In this document: positions 7,760-14,284 of the stretch, one piece after another
Layout of the letters: every line of letters begins with the position of its first letter
How positions within the stretch are numbered: the first letter of the stretch is position 1
Assembly (NCBI GenBank): GCA_002427805.1
Contig: DIZB01000020.1
Location: forward strand, 1-26,968
Reading direction: 5' to 3'
DNA length: 26,968 nucleotides
From: Candidatus Saccharibacteria bacterium UBA6039
Lineage (GTDB): Bacteria > Patescibacteriota > Saccharimonadia > Saccharimonadales > Saccharimonadaceae
The notes under the pieces: model-generated
What the model saw: the letters and a program-made list of their open reading frames with translations, nothing else
Told to the model about the DNA's origin: nothing
The model's database searches: none
Made by a program: the position numbers and the translations under genes

Positions 7760-8934
7760 AAATCAAATGGGAAGGAAATAACCTCCACAATCTGCTCGCA
7801 AAGAGCATACAAGAACTCACAGAACTTTACCCCGATCAAACAATCAAAAACCTAGTAAGACGAAAACAAGAATACAAAAAAAGGGGAATCATCATGGAAC
7901 AACAACCACCACGAAACGAAGAAGGTAAACTCGTCTCTACCTGGGAGATGATGAGCAAAAATAATGATGGTGAACCTGAAGTAACGACCCTCCACAAATA
8001 TGAGTACGGACGTGGATCAGGAGATCTACTTGTTAAGCCAGTAGAAGCAGCTATTATTACCCCAGACCACAGGAAACCCCCTCTACGAGACCATAGAGTA
8101 ATATTCGTATTCTCAGACGCTCAAATAGGATACAGGCGTATAGACGGTGAGCTAGTGCCTATACATGATGAAACTGCAATTAAAGCCTCACTACGTCTTG
8201 CTAACGACCTTCAACCCGATACAGTCGTTGACCTAGGTGACACAACAGACTTTGCTGAACTCTCTCGCTTTAGCCCAGATAGTGACCACTTCCAACAAAC
8301 CTTACAACCGTCTCTACAGCGTACTCACGACCTCTTTGCTGAGTTTACTGCAGCAACACCAGGAGCCAGACGAGTAACAGTATGGTCCAACCACGTGAAA
8401 AGACTCACAGACCACGTCCTAAAGAATGCTCCTGCACTATACAACCTGAAGGCTGTTGGAGATAAGTATGCCGCTATGTCATACCCAGGACTTCTTAAAC
8501 TAGATCAAATTGGATGGGACTATGCAGATGGCTATCCAGGAGAGTATGAGTATGCCGATGACCTCGCCTTTATGCACGGCACCTTTGCTGTATCAAGCGG
8601 ATCAACAGCTAACAAACTAAGTAGGGCTAACTACGGACGTAACGTCGTACAAGGCCACAAACACTCAATAGAGACTCAATACCACACAGATAGAAAAGGA
8701 AGACCACTAGGTGCCTTTGTTGTTGGTGCTCTTTGCAAGATAGATGGTGCGGTCCCTAGCTACCATAACTCAGTAGGTGTCGATAACCAACCTGTAAAGC
8801 ACTTCGAGAATTGGCAAAACGGCGTCATGGTCATTAGAGATTATAGTGACGGTAACTATCAATTTGATCAAGTAGTCATTAGAGACGGTAAATTATTCTA
8901 TAACGGAAAGCTATACGACGGCAATCATGAGTGA
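7756..8934 (+). CDS. Calcineurin-like metallophosphoesterase
   Basis: A 392-residue protein. The metallophosphoesterase motifs appear in order: VFSDAQIG (~118, with Gln in place of the usual His of DxH), VVDLGDTTDF (~157, GDxxD), VWSNHVKR (~210, NH) and VQGHKHS (~297, GHxH). The family hydrolyses phosphate mono- or diesters with a two-metal centre. The first ~40 residues look helix-turn-helix-like (LYPDQTIKNLVRRKQEYKKRG) and may bind DNA. The DxQ variant is seen in some phage relatives. The role could be nucleic-acid processing or removal of host signals; the substrate is unknown. Confidence 0.8.
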   Translation: MKIKWEGNNLHNLLAKSIQELTELYPDQTIKNLVRRKQEYKKRGIIMEQQPPRNEEGKLVSTWEMMSKNNDGEPEVTTLHKYEYGRGSGDLLVKPVEAAIITPDHRKPPLRDHRVIFVFSDAQIGYRRIDGELVPIHDETAIKASLRLANDLQPDTVVDLGDTTDFAELSRFSPDSDHFQQTLQPSLQRTHDLFAEFTAATPGARRVTVWSNHVKRLTDHVLKNAPALYNLKAVGDKYAAMSYPGLLKLDQIGWDYADGYPGEYEYADDLAFMHGTFAVSSGSTANKLSRANYGRNVVQGHKHSIETQYHTDRKGRPLGAFVVGALCKIDGAVPSYHNSVGVDNQPVKHFENWQNGVMVIRDYSDGNYQFDQVVIRDGKLFYNGKLYDGNHE

Positions 8935-9220
8935 AACACAAGCAACTGAATTTGAACGACAGTCACGACCGGAAGACGAATTACTAAATGGCTGGTCTGA
9001 GCTTATACGTTCAAAAGACTACTCAAATGAAGAGCTGTATACACTAGAGCGACTGCAAGAGCTCGGCGTTATATGGATGAACGAAGAAGACAATCCACTG
9101 AGAAGCCCACGTGGACAGGCAGAGGCTAAACACATCGCAAAACTTCTTGCCTTTGAGTGCGCCTATCGTAAGGGCCAAGTACAAGTATTGATAGACTTCT
9201 ACGGAGCATATCATGAGTGA
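8927..9220 (+). CDS. Hypothetical phage protein
   Basis: A 97-residue protein whose start overlaps the phosphoesterase stop by eight bases (ATGAGTGA), indicating coupled translation. It is acidic and mostly helical, with one Cys. The segment FECAYRKGQVQVLIDFYGAYHE ends the protein. No membrane segment or known motif was seen. The next gene begins with the same eight-base overlap. Confidence 0.6.
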   Translation: MSETQATEFERQSRPEDELLNGWSELIRSKDYSNEELYTLERLQELGVIWMNEEDNPLRSPRGQAEAKHIAKLLAFECAYRKGQVQVLIDFYGAYHE

Positions 9221-9539
9221 GAAGTTCGCAAACATAAATATAAGTAATGGTGAATCAGTAGATGCTACTCGCTTTAATACATCAGTCTATAACCACTACG
9301 GACAAGGTGAACTCTACGACCATGTCTGGGTCCAGAAAGATGAGACCACTGGTATATACATTTGGAAGCAAATACCGCCAGAAAACCCCGCTTACGCTGC
9401 CCTAGCACCTATTGCGGTAGAGCATGGCTGTGAGACTCATATAAACATCCAAACTGTCGCTGAAGCTGATCTAAGAGCCTTTGGTAAAGCGGCTATTGGA
9501 GATATAGAATCAATACCCGACTGGTTACCGGAAGTCTAG
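9213..9539 (+). CDS. Hypothetical phage protein, last gene of the plus-strand module
   Basis: A 108-residue acidic protein that again overlaps its upstream neighbour by ATGAGTGA. A central segment, YDHVWVQKDETTGIYIWKQIPPENPAY, suggests a small beta domain; the rest is mixed helix. No family was recognised. Its TAG at 9537-9539 directly abuts the stop of the converging minus-strand gene at 9540, leaving no room for a conventional terminator between the two modules. Confidence 0.55.
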   Translation: MSEKFANINISNGESVDATRFNTSVYNHYGQGELYDHVWVQKDETTGIYIWKQIPPENPAYAALAPIAVEHGCETHINIQTVAEADLRAFGKAAIGDIESIPDWLPEV

Positions 9540-9701
9540 CTACTGGCAACCCTCACAAGTCGTAAGGTCAGATGGGTCCAAGGGTGCGGCATCTGGATGT
9601 GCCTGCTTGTAATTCAACCGAACTGTAGCCATAGCAGCATCAATAGCAGCTAGCTTTTCTTCAAGTGTCATACCGTCATTAATTATAGTATTTGCATTCA
9701 T
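9540..9701 (-). CDS. Small hypothetical protein after the chaperonin gene
   Basis: A 53-residue frame starting MNANTIINDG, helical (TLEEKLAAIDAAMATVRLNYKQ) with a CEGC motif two residues from the end. The frame stays open back to a TTG at 9779 (79 residues). That version would place a perfect inverted repeat (9741-9774) inside the coding region and has no ribosome-binding site. ATG 9728 also lacks one. ATG 9701 has a distant CAGGA and is preferred, with the hairpin then in the leader. The function is unknown. Confidence 0.45.
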   Translation of the reverse strand: MNANTIINDGMTLEEKLAAIDAAMATVRLNYKQAHPDAAPLDPSDLTTCEGCQ

Positions 9702-9740
9702 ATAACAATGATAATCCTGCTTAAGCATACGTACAAAGTT

Positions 9741-9774
9741 GTTTAGACAACGAGTAAATACCCGTTGTCTAAAC
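9741..9774. repeat. Perfect 12-base inverted repeat
   Basis: GTTTAGACAACG (9741-9752) and CGTTGTCTAAAC (9763-9774) are exact complements around a 10-base spacer that itself can pair (GTA/TAC). It lies directly downstream of the chaperonin stop in the minus-strand sense. There is no U-tract on either side, so it is not a standard terminator. It could be an RNA-stabilising hairpin, a protein-binding dyad, or part of the leader of the small gene that follows. Confidence 0.85.
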
Positions 9775-9782
9775 TCCAAATA

Positions 9783-11456
9783 CTAGTATTCAGACTCCTG
9801 TTGTGACTCTTTTTCTGGTAACTCAACGATAAGAGTTTCCATTGTACCGAGTGTTGCGGCCATAGATACGGCGGTCCTAATAACCTCCCGTACTACTGGT
9901 GTAGGATCTATAATCCCTGCCGACTTCATATCTATCAACCCACTCTCAGGACTGCTGACGTTAAAGCCATACCCAACTGGCGCTGATTGTACTTTCCTCA
10001 GTAGCTTTTTACCATCAAGACCAGCGTTCTTTGTAAGCTGTAGGAATGGCTCAACCATAGCATCTCTTAGTACCTTTTTACCTGCATTAATAGAGTGCTC
10101 TGACTTAAACCTACTACTAAAGAGCCTTACTAATAGTGGGGACTTATACGTGTTAACCTGTATAAAGCGAGCGAGGTTTACGAGAGTAATAGCACCACCA
10201 GCTACGACACCTTCCATCAACGCTGCCTTTGTAGACGCCGCTGAGTCATCGACTCTATCCTTACGTTCACTAATCTCGGTCTCAGTGACTCCACCTACTC
10301 GAATAATTGCTATCTTCCCGCCAAGTGCACCTGAGCGCCTAGTATATATATCCCTCTCATAGGGTGTGCGTGAATCTTCAATCTGCTTCTTGATAAGCTT
10401 AATCCGCTCTTCAATCTTACTAGCATCACCGCCGCCATCAATGATAGTAGTCTCCTCTCTTCCGACAATGATCTTACGAGCACTACCAGCTGCTTCAATG
10501 CCTGTACTATCAAAGGTAATATTACTTTCATCACTCACAACAACCGCACCAGTTAGAGTGGCAATATCCTGTAGTATGTCTTTACGTAGTTGACCATATG
10601 AAGGAGGGTTTATGACGACACAGTTAAATATGTTTTTAACCATATTATCAAGTAGGAAAACAAGTACACCTCTCTCAACCTCGTCTGCAATAATAATAAT
10701 ATTCTTACGACCCGATTGCTTAAGCCCACCTATAACTTGGATCAACTCTTCGTTGTCTGATATTTTTCCATCTTTAATAAGGATAGCAGGGTCATCGTAT
10801 ACAGCCTCTTGAGTTTTTGCGTCAGTAACGAAAACGGGGTTAATCCACCCACGATCAATAACAAAGCCTTCAACTATCTCTGGCTCTAGCTTTAGGCTTA
10901 CTCCTGCCTCAACAAGGATAACACCATCTTTTCCTATCTTTTTTATAGTATCAGCAATAAGCTCACCGATCTCTTCATCCCCATTAGCAGCTACAGTAGC
11001 AACTTCCATTACACGGTCCGACTGTTCATCAATAGGATCATTAAGTGTCTCAAGAGCGTCTATAACTTCGTTCTTAGCGATCTCAATACCCTTACGTACA
11101 TCTTGTGCGTTATGACCTTTATCTAGTAGCTCATTAATACCACTCTGAATACTATGAGTGAGAATAACACCAGCGGTCCTACCATTACCAACAATCTTTG
11201 TTAGCTTCTTAGCAGCACCCTTAAGCGCCTCTGAACCAACTCTATATCCCAGCGTATCGTCATCAATATGAGGGAGATTGACTGCATCTGCTATCGTAGC
11301 TCCATCATGTGTAATAGTAGGAACACTCCCTAGCTTCAATATAGCTGCATTACCGCCTTGTGGTCCATATGAAGGTGCTACGTTATCTCTAAACTCTTTT
11401 GATCCACCGAGAACTCGACGACGAGCCTCCTTACCTTTAAATGTCTTTGTTGCCAT
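9783..11456 (-). CDS. groEL-like: Phage-encoded chaperonin, GroEL family
   Basis: A 557-residue protein with the full GroEL domain order and a good AGGAAAAGGAATAG start. Asp51 (ITHDGAT) and the DD preceding the hinge (RVDDSAAST, with EGVVAGG after it) match E. coli Asp52 and Asp398. The ATP/Mg motif GDGTTT reads GNGRTA at residues 90-95, so the Mg-binding Asp87 is Asn91. GPKGRN reads GPQGGN. The substrate-binding face keeps hydrophobic residues (DRGWINPVF; LIQVIGGL). The C-terminal GGM tail is absent (ends SQQESEY). No groES is nearby. It probably folds or holds phage proteins; ATP turnover may be altered. It is the last large gene of the minus-strand module. Confidence 0.92.
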   Translation of the reverse strand: MATKTFKGKEARRRVLGGSKEFRDNVAPSYGPQGGNAAILKLGSVPTITHDGATIADAVNLPHIDDDTLGYRVGSEALKGAAKKLTKIVGNGRTAGVILTHSIQSGINELLDKGHNAQDVRKGIEIAKNEVIDALETLNDPIDEQSDRVMEVATVAANGDEEIGELIADTIKKIGKDGVILVEAGVSLKLEPEIVEGFVIDRGWINPVFVTDAKTQEAVYDDPAILIKDGKISDNEELIQVIGGLKQSGRKNIIIIADEVERGVLVFLLDNMVKNIFNCVVINPPSYGQLRKDILQDIATLTGAVVVSDESNITFDSTGIEAAGSARKIIVGREETTIIDGGGDASKIEERIKLIKKQIEDSRTPYERDIYTRRSGALGGKIAIIRVGGVTETEISERKDRVDDSAASTKAALMEGVVAGGAITLVNLARFIQVNTYKSPLLVRLFSSRFKSEHSINAGKKVLRDAMVEPFLQLTKNAGLDGKKLLRKVQSAPVGYGFNVSSPESGLIDMKSAGIIDPTPVVREVIRTAVSMAATLGTMETLIVELPEKESQQESEY

Positions 11457-11500
11457 CTATTCCTTTTCCTCTCTTGTTAATATAGGTTGTTTAAGCATCT

Positions 11501-11572
11501 TCAAGCTCGTCTTCGTAGTAAGTCTCCACCTAAAATACTTCCAAATAGTGTTATGTAAAATACTTTTTTCAC
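11501..11572 (-). CDS. Possible 23-residue peptide in the chaperonin leader
   Basis: The 115 bases between the upstream gene and the chaperonin hold a GTG-started frame, preceded by AGGAG at good spacing. It encodes a short basic/hydrophobic peptide (start KKVFYITLFGSILGG, end RRRA). Two even shorter frames overlap its end (MLKQPILTREEKE and a 12-codon one). Any of these may be a leader peptide or chance. Confidence 0.25.
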   Translation of the reverse strand: MKKVFYITLFGSILGGDLLRRRA

Positions 11573-11573
11573 A

Positions 11574-11882
11574 TTACTCTCCTAGCCCAAGGCTGTTAGA
11601 CAAATCTTCCATGTAAATAGCGGTTTTGGGTCTATGTTGACGCATATTCTTTTCAAGGTCTGTAACCTCAACTTCGTATGCAGATTCTAGTATTTTTTTA
11701 ATTTCTGTCCTAGATATGTAATTAGCTTGGATGTAGGCTTTCATAAACTTTGCTATTTCTTTACGACCTTCATAATCTCTTGCATCTACTGATAATTCAG
11801 AGAGTGTAAGCGTCATTAAATGGTCGAGTTGGTCATCTAGTTCTTTCTCGCTCTCTGGCTGTAAGGGGGTAGAGTTAGACAT
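11574..11882 (-). CDS. Small helical phage protein with NYIxxxxIKKIL motif
   Basis: A 102-residue protein. The start at 11882 (MSNSTPLQPES) is preferred over an upstream in-frame one because it has GAGG at the right distance and overlaps the upstream stop by eight bases (ATGTCTAA). It is acidic and helical. The segment KAYIQANYISRTEIKKIL resembles KIYIAENYIPKSQLKTLL in the protein at 13781-14059, suggesting a shared helix-turn-helix-like unit. The function is unknown. Confidence 0.6.
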   Translation of the reverse strand: MSNSTPLQPESEKELDDQLDHLMTLTLSELSVDARDYEGRKEIAKFMKAYIQANYISRTEIKKILESAYEVEVTDLEKNMRQHRPKTAIYMEDLSNSLGLGE

Positions 11883-12099
11883 ACTTGACCTCATCTTTTG
11901 AATAGAAGTGACCATCATCTTTGAGTCCAAGTGGGCCGTCAGTTATATACCAAATCCAAAAGTTCTTTATGGTTGGGTCAACTGGTAGAGAGTAACCGAG
12001 TTTTGGTACAATTCTCTTTCTGCTCCTTAAACAAAATGCTAAGAAGTCTGGCCAATACCACTCAACTACATCTGACTTAGTTTTTAGTTCTTTACTCAT
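11875..12099 (-). CDS. Hypothetical phage protein, aromatic-rich
   Basis: A 74-residue protein with a strong AAGGAG site. Its ATG overlaps the stop of the preceding 29-codon gene by eight bases (ATGAGTAA). It is rich in Trp/Tyr/Phe (VEWYWPDFLAF, NFWIWYITDG) with a charged C-terminal third (KDDGHFYSKDEV). It has no membrane helix despite the aromatics. No family was recognised. Confidence 0.55.
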   Translation of the reverse strand: MSKELKTKSDVVEWYWPDFLAFCLRSRKRIVPKLGYSLPVDPTIKNFWIWYITDGPLGLKDDGHFYSKDEVKYV

Positions 12100-12181
12100 C
12101 GGTATTCTCCTTAGTTATATTTACGTCTTTATTCCATCGGGTATCGAAGTTCTTAGTAGTGTCCACGGCTTTATTTGACAT
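12092..12181 (-). CDS. 29-residue phage peptide with DTTKN motif
   Basis: The frame MSNKAVDTTKNFD... ends in NTDE. It overlaps the upstream gene by 11 bases and the downstream gene by eight, filling an otherwise empty gap in a fully packed operon. Its N-terminal DTTKN is also found near the start of the next two upstream genes (12171-12434 and 12427-12816), where the same 14 bases occur. Real translation is likely from the packing; the function is unknown. Confidence 0.5.
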   Translation of the reverse strand: MSNKAVDTTKNFDTRWNKDVNITKENTDE

Positions 12182-12434
12182 TATATCCACTCTCCTCTAA
12201 ATAACTTTTACAAAATGCTCGTAATCCCCTGTGGTCTTTTGGGTTTAGGTTGGTATTATTTTTAGCCATATTTATACCATGAACTTTCATTGAGGCTAGT
12301 TCTAAAGGTTTATTACTATCGTTGGTTGTTAGTAGCATCCCCGTTCCGCTAAACTCTCTGTAAAACTGAATAGTAACAAGGAATCTCGTCGCTAAATCTT
12401 TGCTCGTGTAGTATTTCTTAGTAGTGTCACTCAT
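12171..12434 (-). CDS. Hypothetical phage protein
   Basis: An 87-residue basic protein. Its ATG overlaps the zinc-finger gene stop by ATGAGTGA. It has DTTKK at residues 3-7, then a mixed helix/strand region (FLVTIQFYREFSGTGMLL) and a C-terminal helical part with DHRGLRAFCKSYLEESG. No known domain was recognised. It is co-transcribed with its neighbours. Confidence 0.55.
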   Translation of the reverse strand: MSDTTKKYYTSKDLATRFLVTIQFYREFSGTGMLLTTNDSNKPLELASMKVHGINMAKNNTNLNPKDHRGLRAFCKSYLEESGYNVK

Positions 12435-12816
12435 ATGCTATCTCCATTGCTAAAATCTTATTACATGTTTCAAGGTCGCTCTCACCTGTATGATACACAT
12501 AGCCAAGTTTCAGTGTGATAATACGGTAAACTTCACCTCGCCTCAGTCGTCCGCTTTTCCACATTGGGTCAATCTTTGCGTGTACTGCCATACGAGCTTT
12601 GCGAAGTTCCTCACCTGCCATACTGCCTAAGGGTACACGAGTATTATTGTGGCAACCAACGTAAGTATCATGCTCTTTACAGTAATAGCACATATACGAT
12701 TTACCGAAGTTACGCCCATATTTCTCTTTATTCTCAACCCATGGTGCAGGCTTACCATCTACAGGACATAAAACAATGTATTCCTTGTCTGTGTTCTTAG
12801 TAGTGTCTAGGGTCAT
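12427..12816 (-). CDS. Zinc-finger protein, DUF3268-like
   Basis: A 129-residue protein. The order of elements matches DUF3268 zinc-finger proteins of phages: an N-terminal CP.DG, then YMCYYCKEHDTYVGCHNNTRVPLGSMAGEELRKARMAVHAKIDPMWKSG split into its usual blocks (CxxC, VGCH, PLGxxA, R..AH...D..W). Next come RGEVYR and a late Cys. It is probably a DNA- or RNA-binding accessory factor. It starts with a 4-base ATGA overlap on the previous gene. The DTTKN segment near its start is shared with two neighbours. Confidence 0.7.
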   Translation of the reverse strand: MTLDTTKNTDKEYIVLCPVDGKPAPWVENKEKYGRNFGKSYMCYYCKEHDTYVGCHNNTRVPLGSMAGEELRKARMAVHAKIDPMWKSGRLRRGEVYRIITLKLGYVYHTGESDLETCNKILAMEIAYE

Positions 12817-13043
12817 TTTAGTTCTCCTGCTTCGTTATTTGCGTCTATTACAAGTTGTGACAGTGCATCAATTACGTTGTCTGGTGCGATGAATTCCTTA
12901 CCATCTAGTTCCAGCGTCGAATAGTCAACAATAGAGTTGTAAGTGTATTTAAGAGTATGACCCCTACAGACACCGAAGTCACCGCACCAACCATTGCCAC
13001 AATCTTTTATACGTTTCTCGACTTTTATGCGTTCGCTACTCAT
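12813..13043 (-). CDS. Hypothetical Cys-containing phage protein
   Basis: A 76-residue protein. The N-terminal third has CGNGWCGDFGVCRGH, a possible metal site with three Cys and one His. The C-terminal part, LELDGKEFIAPDNVIDALSQL, resembles in layout the tail of the two repeat proteins downstream and upstream (I-GG-x-YEVSDELTKAL). Starts after a possible 12-codon ORF. The function is unknown. Confidence 0.55.
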   Translation of the reverse strand: MSSERIKVEKRIKDCGNGWCGDFGVCRGHTLKYTYNSIVDYSTLELDGKEFIAPDNVIDALSQLVIDANNEAGELK

Positions 13044-13078
13044 TGCTCTCCCTCTGTTTCTTTAGGTAAGTCTGTCAT
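13040..13078 (-). CDS. Possible 12-residue coupled ORF
   Basis: The frame MTDLPKETEGEQ starts two bases after the stop of the pentapeptide-repeat gene, behind GGAAG, and ends overlapping the next start (CAATGAG). The homologous position after the hexapeptide-repeat gene holds a full 153-residue gene starting MSEPTTEAN. This mini-ORF may therefore be a truncated counterpart or just a translational relay. Confidence 0.25.
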   Translation of the reverse strand: MTDLPKETEGEQ

Positions 13079-13080
13079 AA

Positions 13081-13767
13081 CTAAACTTCCTTTAAATCTT
13101 TAAGTGCTTTAGTTAGTTCGTCAGATACCTCATAAGTTTTGCCACCGATTTCGATATGTTTGACAACCTCAGAGTTACCTACATCAATACCCGTACACTC
13201 TTTGAACACTTCACTATCGAAGTTTGGCAGGTTCAGTACTCGTTGGCGGTCTTCATCAGTCGTGTCTTTCCAGTAATTAGCCCATGCTTCTTCCCAGGTG
13301 TAGGTTTTGAGGTAGCCTTCTCGCACAAAGAAGTTAGGGTCAGCTTTCTTCTCTTCATCAGTCATATCTGACTCTGGTATCCATTTGTTTAAGTAGAACT
13401 CATTAAATTGTGGGTGGGTAATATCGTCCCATTTAAGGTCAGTCGGTTTATTGAAAAGACGTAGTGTACCCTCTGTAGTATTAAAAATACCAGTCTCACG
13501 ATTCGTTTTGTTCCCGTAACCACTGTTCCAGTCACCACTGTTCCCGTAACCACTGTTCCAGTCACCACTGTTCCAGTCACCACTGTTCCCGTCACCACTG
13601 TTCCAGTCACCACTGTTCCTGTTACCACTGTTCCCGTCACCACTGTTCCTGTAACCACTGTTCCTGTTACCACTGTTCCCGTCACCACTGTTCCTGTAAC
13701 CACTGTTCCCGTCACCAGAATTATTTTCGCCTGTATTGTCTGTACCTGTATTCGTCGATTTTGTCAT
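13081..13767 (-). CDS. Pentapeptide (NSGxx)-repeat protein with conserved phage C-terminal domain
   Basis: A 228-residue protein. Residues 16-85 are 14 uninterrupted NSGxx units (xx = DG, YR, NR, DW, YG), a pattern like the N-x-G-x-x repeats of Pfam Pentapeptide_2. A globular domain follows (LFNKPTDLKWDDI ... SDMTDEEKKADPNF ... LPNFDSEVFKECTGI) that I recall from phage proteins carrying such repeats. The last 24 residues (IEIGGKTYEVSDELTKAL...) are nearly those of the hexapeptide-repeat protein at 14909. The RBS is AAAGGAGATAA. Repeats may form a quadrilateral beta-helix; the role is unknown. Confidence 0.75.
   Translation of the reverse strand: MTKSTNTGTDNTGENNSGDGNSGYRNSGDGNSGNRNSGYRNSGDGNSGNRNSGDWNSGDGNSGDWNSGDWNSGYGNSGDWNSGYGNKTNRETGIFNTTEGTLRLFNKPTDLKWDDITHPQFNEFYLNKWIPESDMTDEEKKADPNFFVREGYLKTYTWEEAWANYWKDTTDEDRQRVLNLPNFDSEVFKECTGIDVGNSEVVKHIEIGGKTYEVSDELTKALKDLKEV
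13513..13722 (-). repeat. Tandem array, 14 x 15 bases, inside the pentapeptide-repeat gene
   Basis: The plus strand reads repeats of CCACTGTTCCxGTxA with changes only at a few positions. The near identity at the DNA level, including synonymous sites (for example, the Asn and Ser codons are constant), points to recent expansion by slippage or recombination. Because the period is a multiple of three, copy number can change without breaking the frame. Confidence 0.95.
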
Positions 13768-13780
13768 TATTTTATCTCCT

Positions 13781-14059
13781 TTATTTAATTTGTTGCTCTA
13801 GTTCGGCGATGTTACGTTTAAAAGCAGTTTCAACTTCTCCAAAGAATCCATGTTCACTCCAGAGTGTGTAATCCTGCTTAATCTGGTTCGATCGTTCTTG
13901 TAACAGCAGAGTCTTGAGTTGGGATTTAGGGATATAATTCTCCGCTATGTAGATTTTAGTAAGGTACGCCACAAGGTTAAGTGCAGCTTCCTTTGTTCTA
14001 CAAAAACGCTTCACGGACTCAAGCAGTTCTGGGTCTAATGTTGCATCAAGGCTAGGCAT
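13781..14059 (-). CDS. Small helical phage protein with YIPKSQ motif
   Basis: A 92-residue protein with GGAG before its ATG, 3 bases after the previous stop. It is almost entirely helical. LTKIYIAENYIPKSQLKTLLLQ resembles segments in the proteins at 11574 (NYISRTEIKKIL) and 14284 (YYIPKSQVSVKEV). The C-terminal half (FKRNIAELEQQIK) may be a coiled coil. The stop lies within the AATTAAATAAAGGAG leader of the pentapeptide-repeat gene. The function is unknown; a small DNA-binding protein is possible. Confidence 0.6.
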   Translation of the reverse strand: MPSLDATLDPELLESVKRFCRTKEAALNLVAYLTKIYIAENYIPKSQLKTLLLQERSNQIKQDYTLWSEHGFFGEVETAFKRNIAELEQQIK

Positions 14060-14062
14060 TAC

Positions 14063-14284
14063 TTAATTCTCCTTAGCTGCTTCCATAGCAGCATTATTTA
14101 CTCTCATTATTTCGTTAGGGTCTTTTCTCATACCTGCTTGAGCTGCGGGGGCTGTATACGGAATATGATTAACGATCGCTACGATAGCAGGTAAATCGAT
14201 TGTATCTGTAGTTTGCTCATAAAGAGTATTGCGACTATATTGCTCTGTCCCATCTACTGCATCAATTGTAATTTTGTATTTCAT
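14063..14284 (-). CDS. Hypothetical phage protein, duplicate A (PYTAPAAQAG)
   Basis: A 73-residue protein with an AAGGAG site. The first 52 residues are nearly identical to those of the protein at 15875-16114 (KYKITIDA, SRNTLYEQTTDTIDLPAI, PYTAPAAQAGM), after which the two diverge completely. The conserved part looks like a small beta-alpha domain. A TPAAQE segment in the neighbour at 16116 suggests a more distant third member. The function is unknown. Confidence 0.65.
   Translation of the reverse strand: MKYKITIDAVDGTEQYSRNTLYEQTTDTIDLPAIVAIVNHIPYTAPAAQAGMRKDPNEIMRVNNAAMEAAKEN
14129..14284 (-). repeat. 156-base direct duplication, copy A
   Basis: Matches 15959-16114 with about six differences over 156 bases by eye, in the same orientation and reading frame, starting at the ATG of both genes. 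The copies are 1830 bases apart and bracket the hexapeptide-repeat gene and three small genes. Confidence 0.93.

Noticed and set aside
10150..10812. Plus-strand ORFs across the chaperonin gene
   Set aside because: Antisense shadows without ribosome-binding sites; the minus-strand chaperonin explains the region fully.
9763..12874. Word CGTTGTCT recurring at about 9763, 10753 and 12867 as a possible operator
   Set aside because: An 8-base word is expected about once per window over both strands, and two of the copies lie in coding sequence without symmetry.
13389..13715. 108-codon minus-strand ORF made of TGTVV repeats
   Set aside because: Frame-shifted reading of the 15-base tandem array of the pentapeptide-repeat gene; the period is a multiple of three, so all frames stay open.
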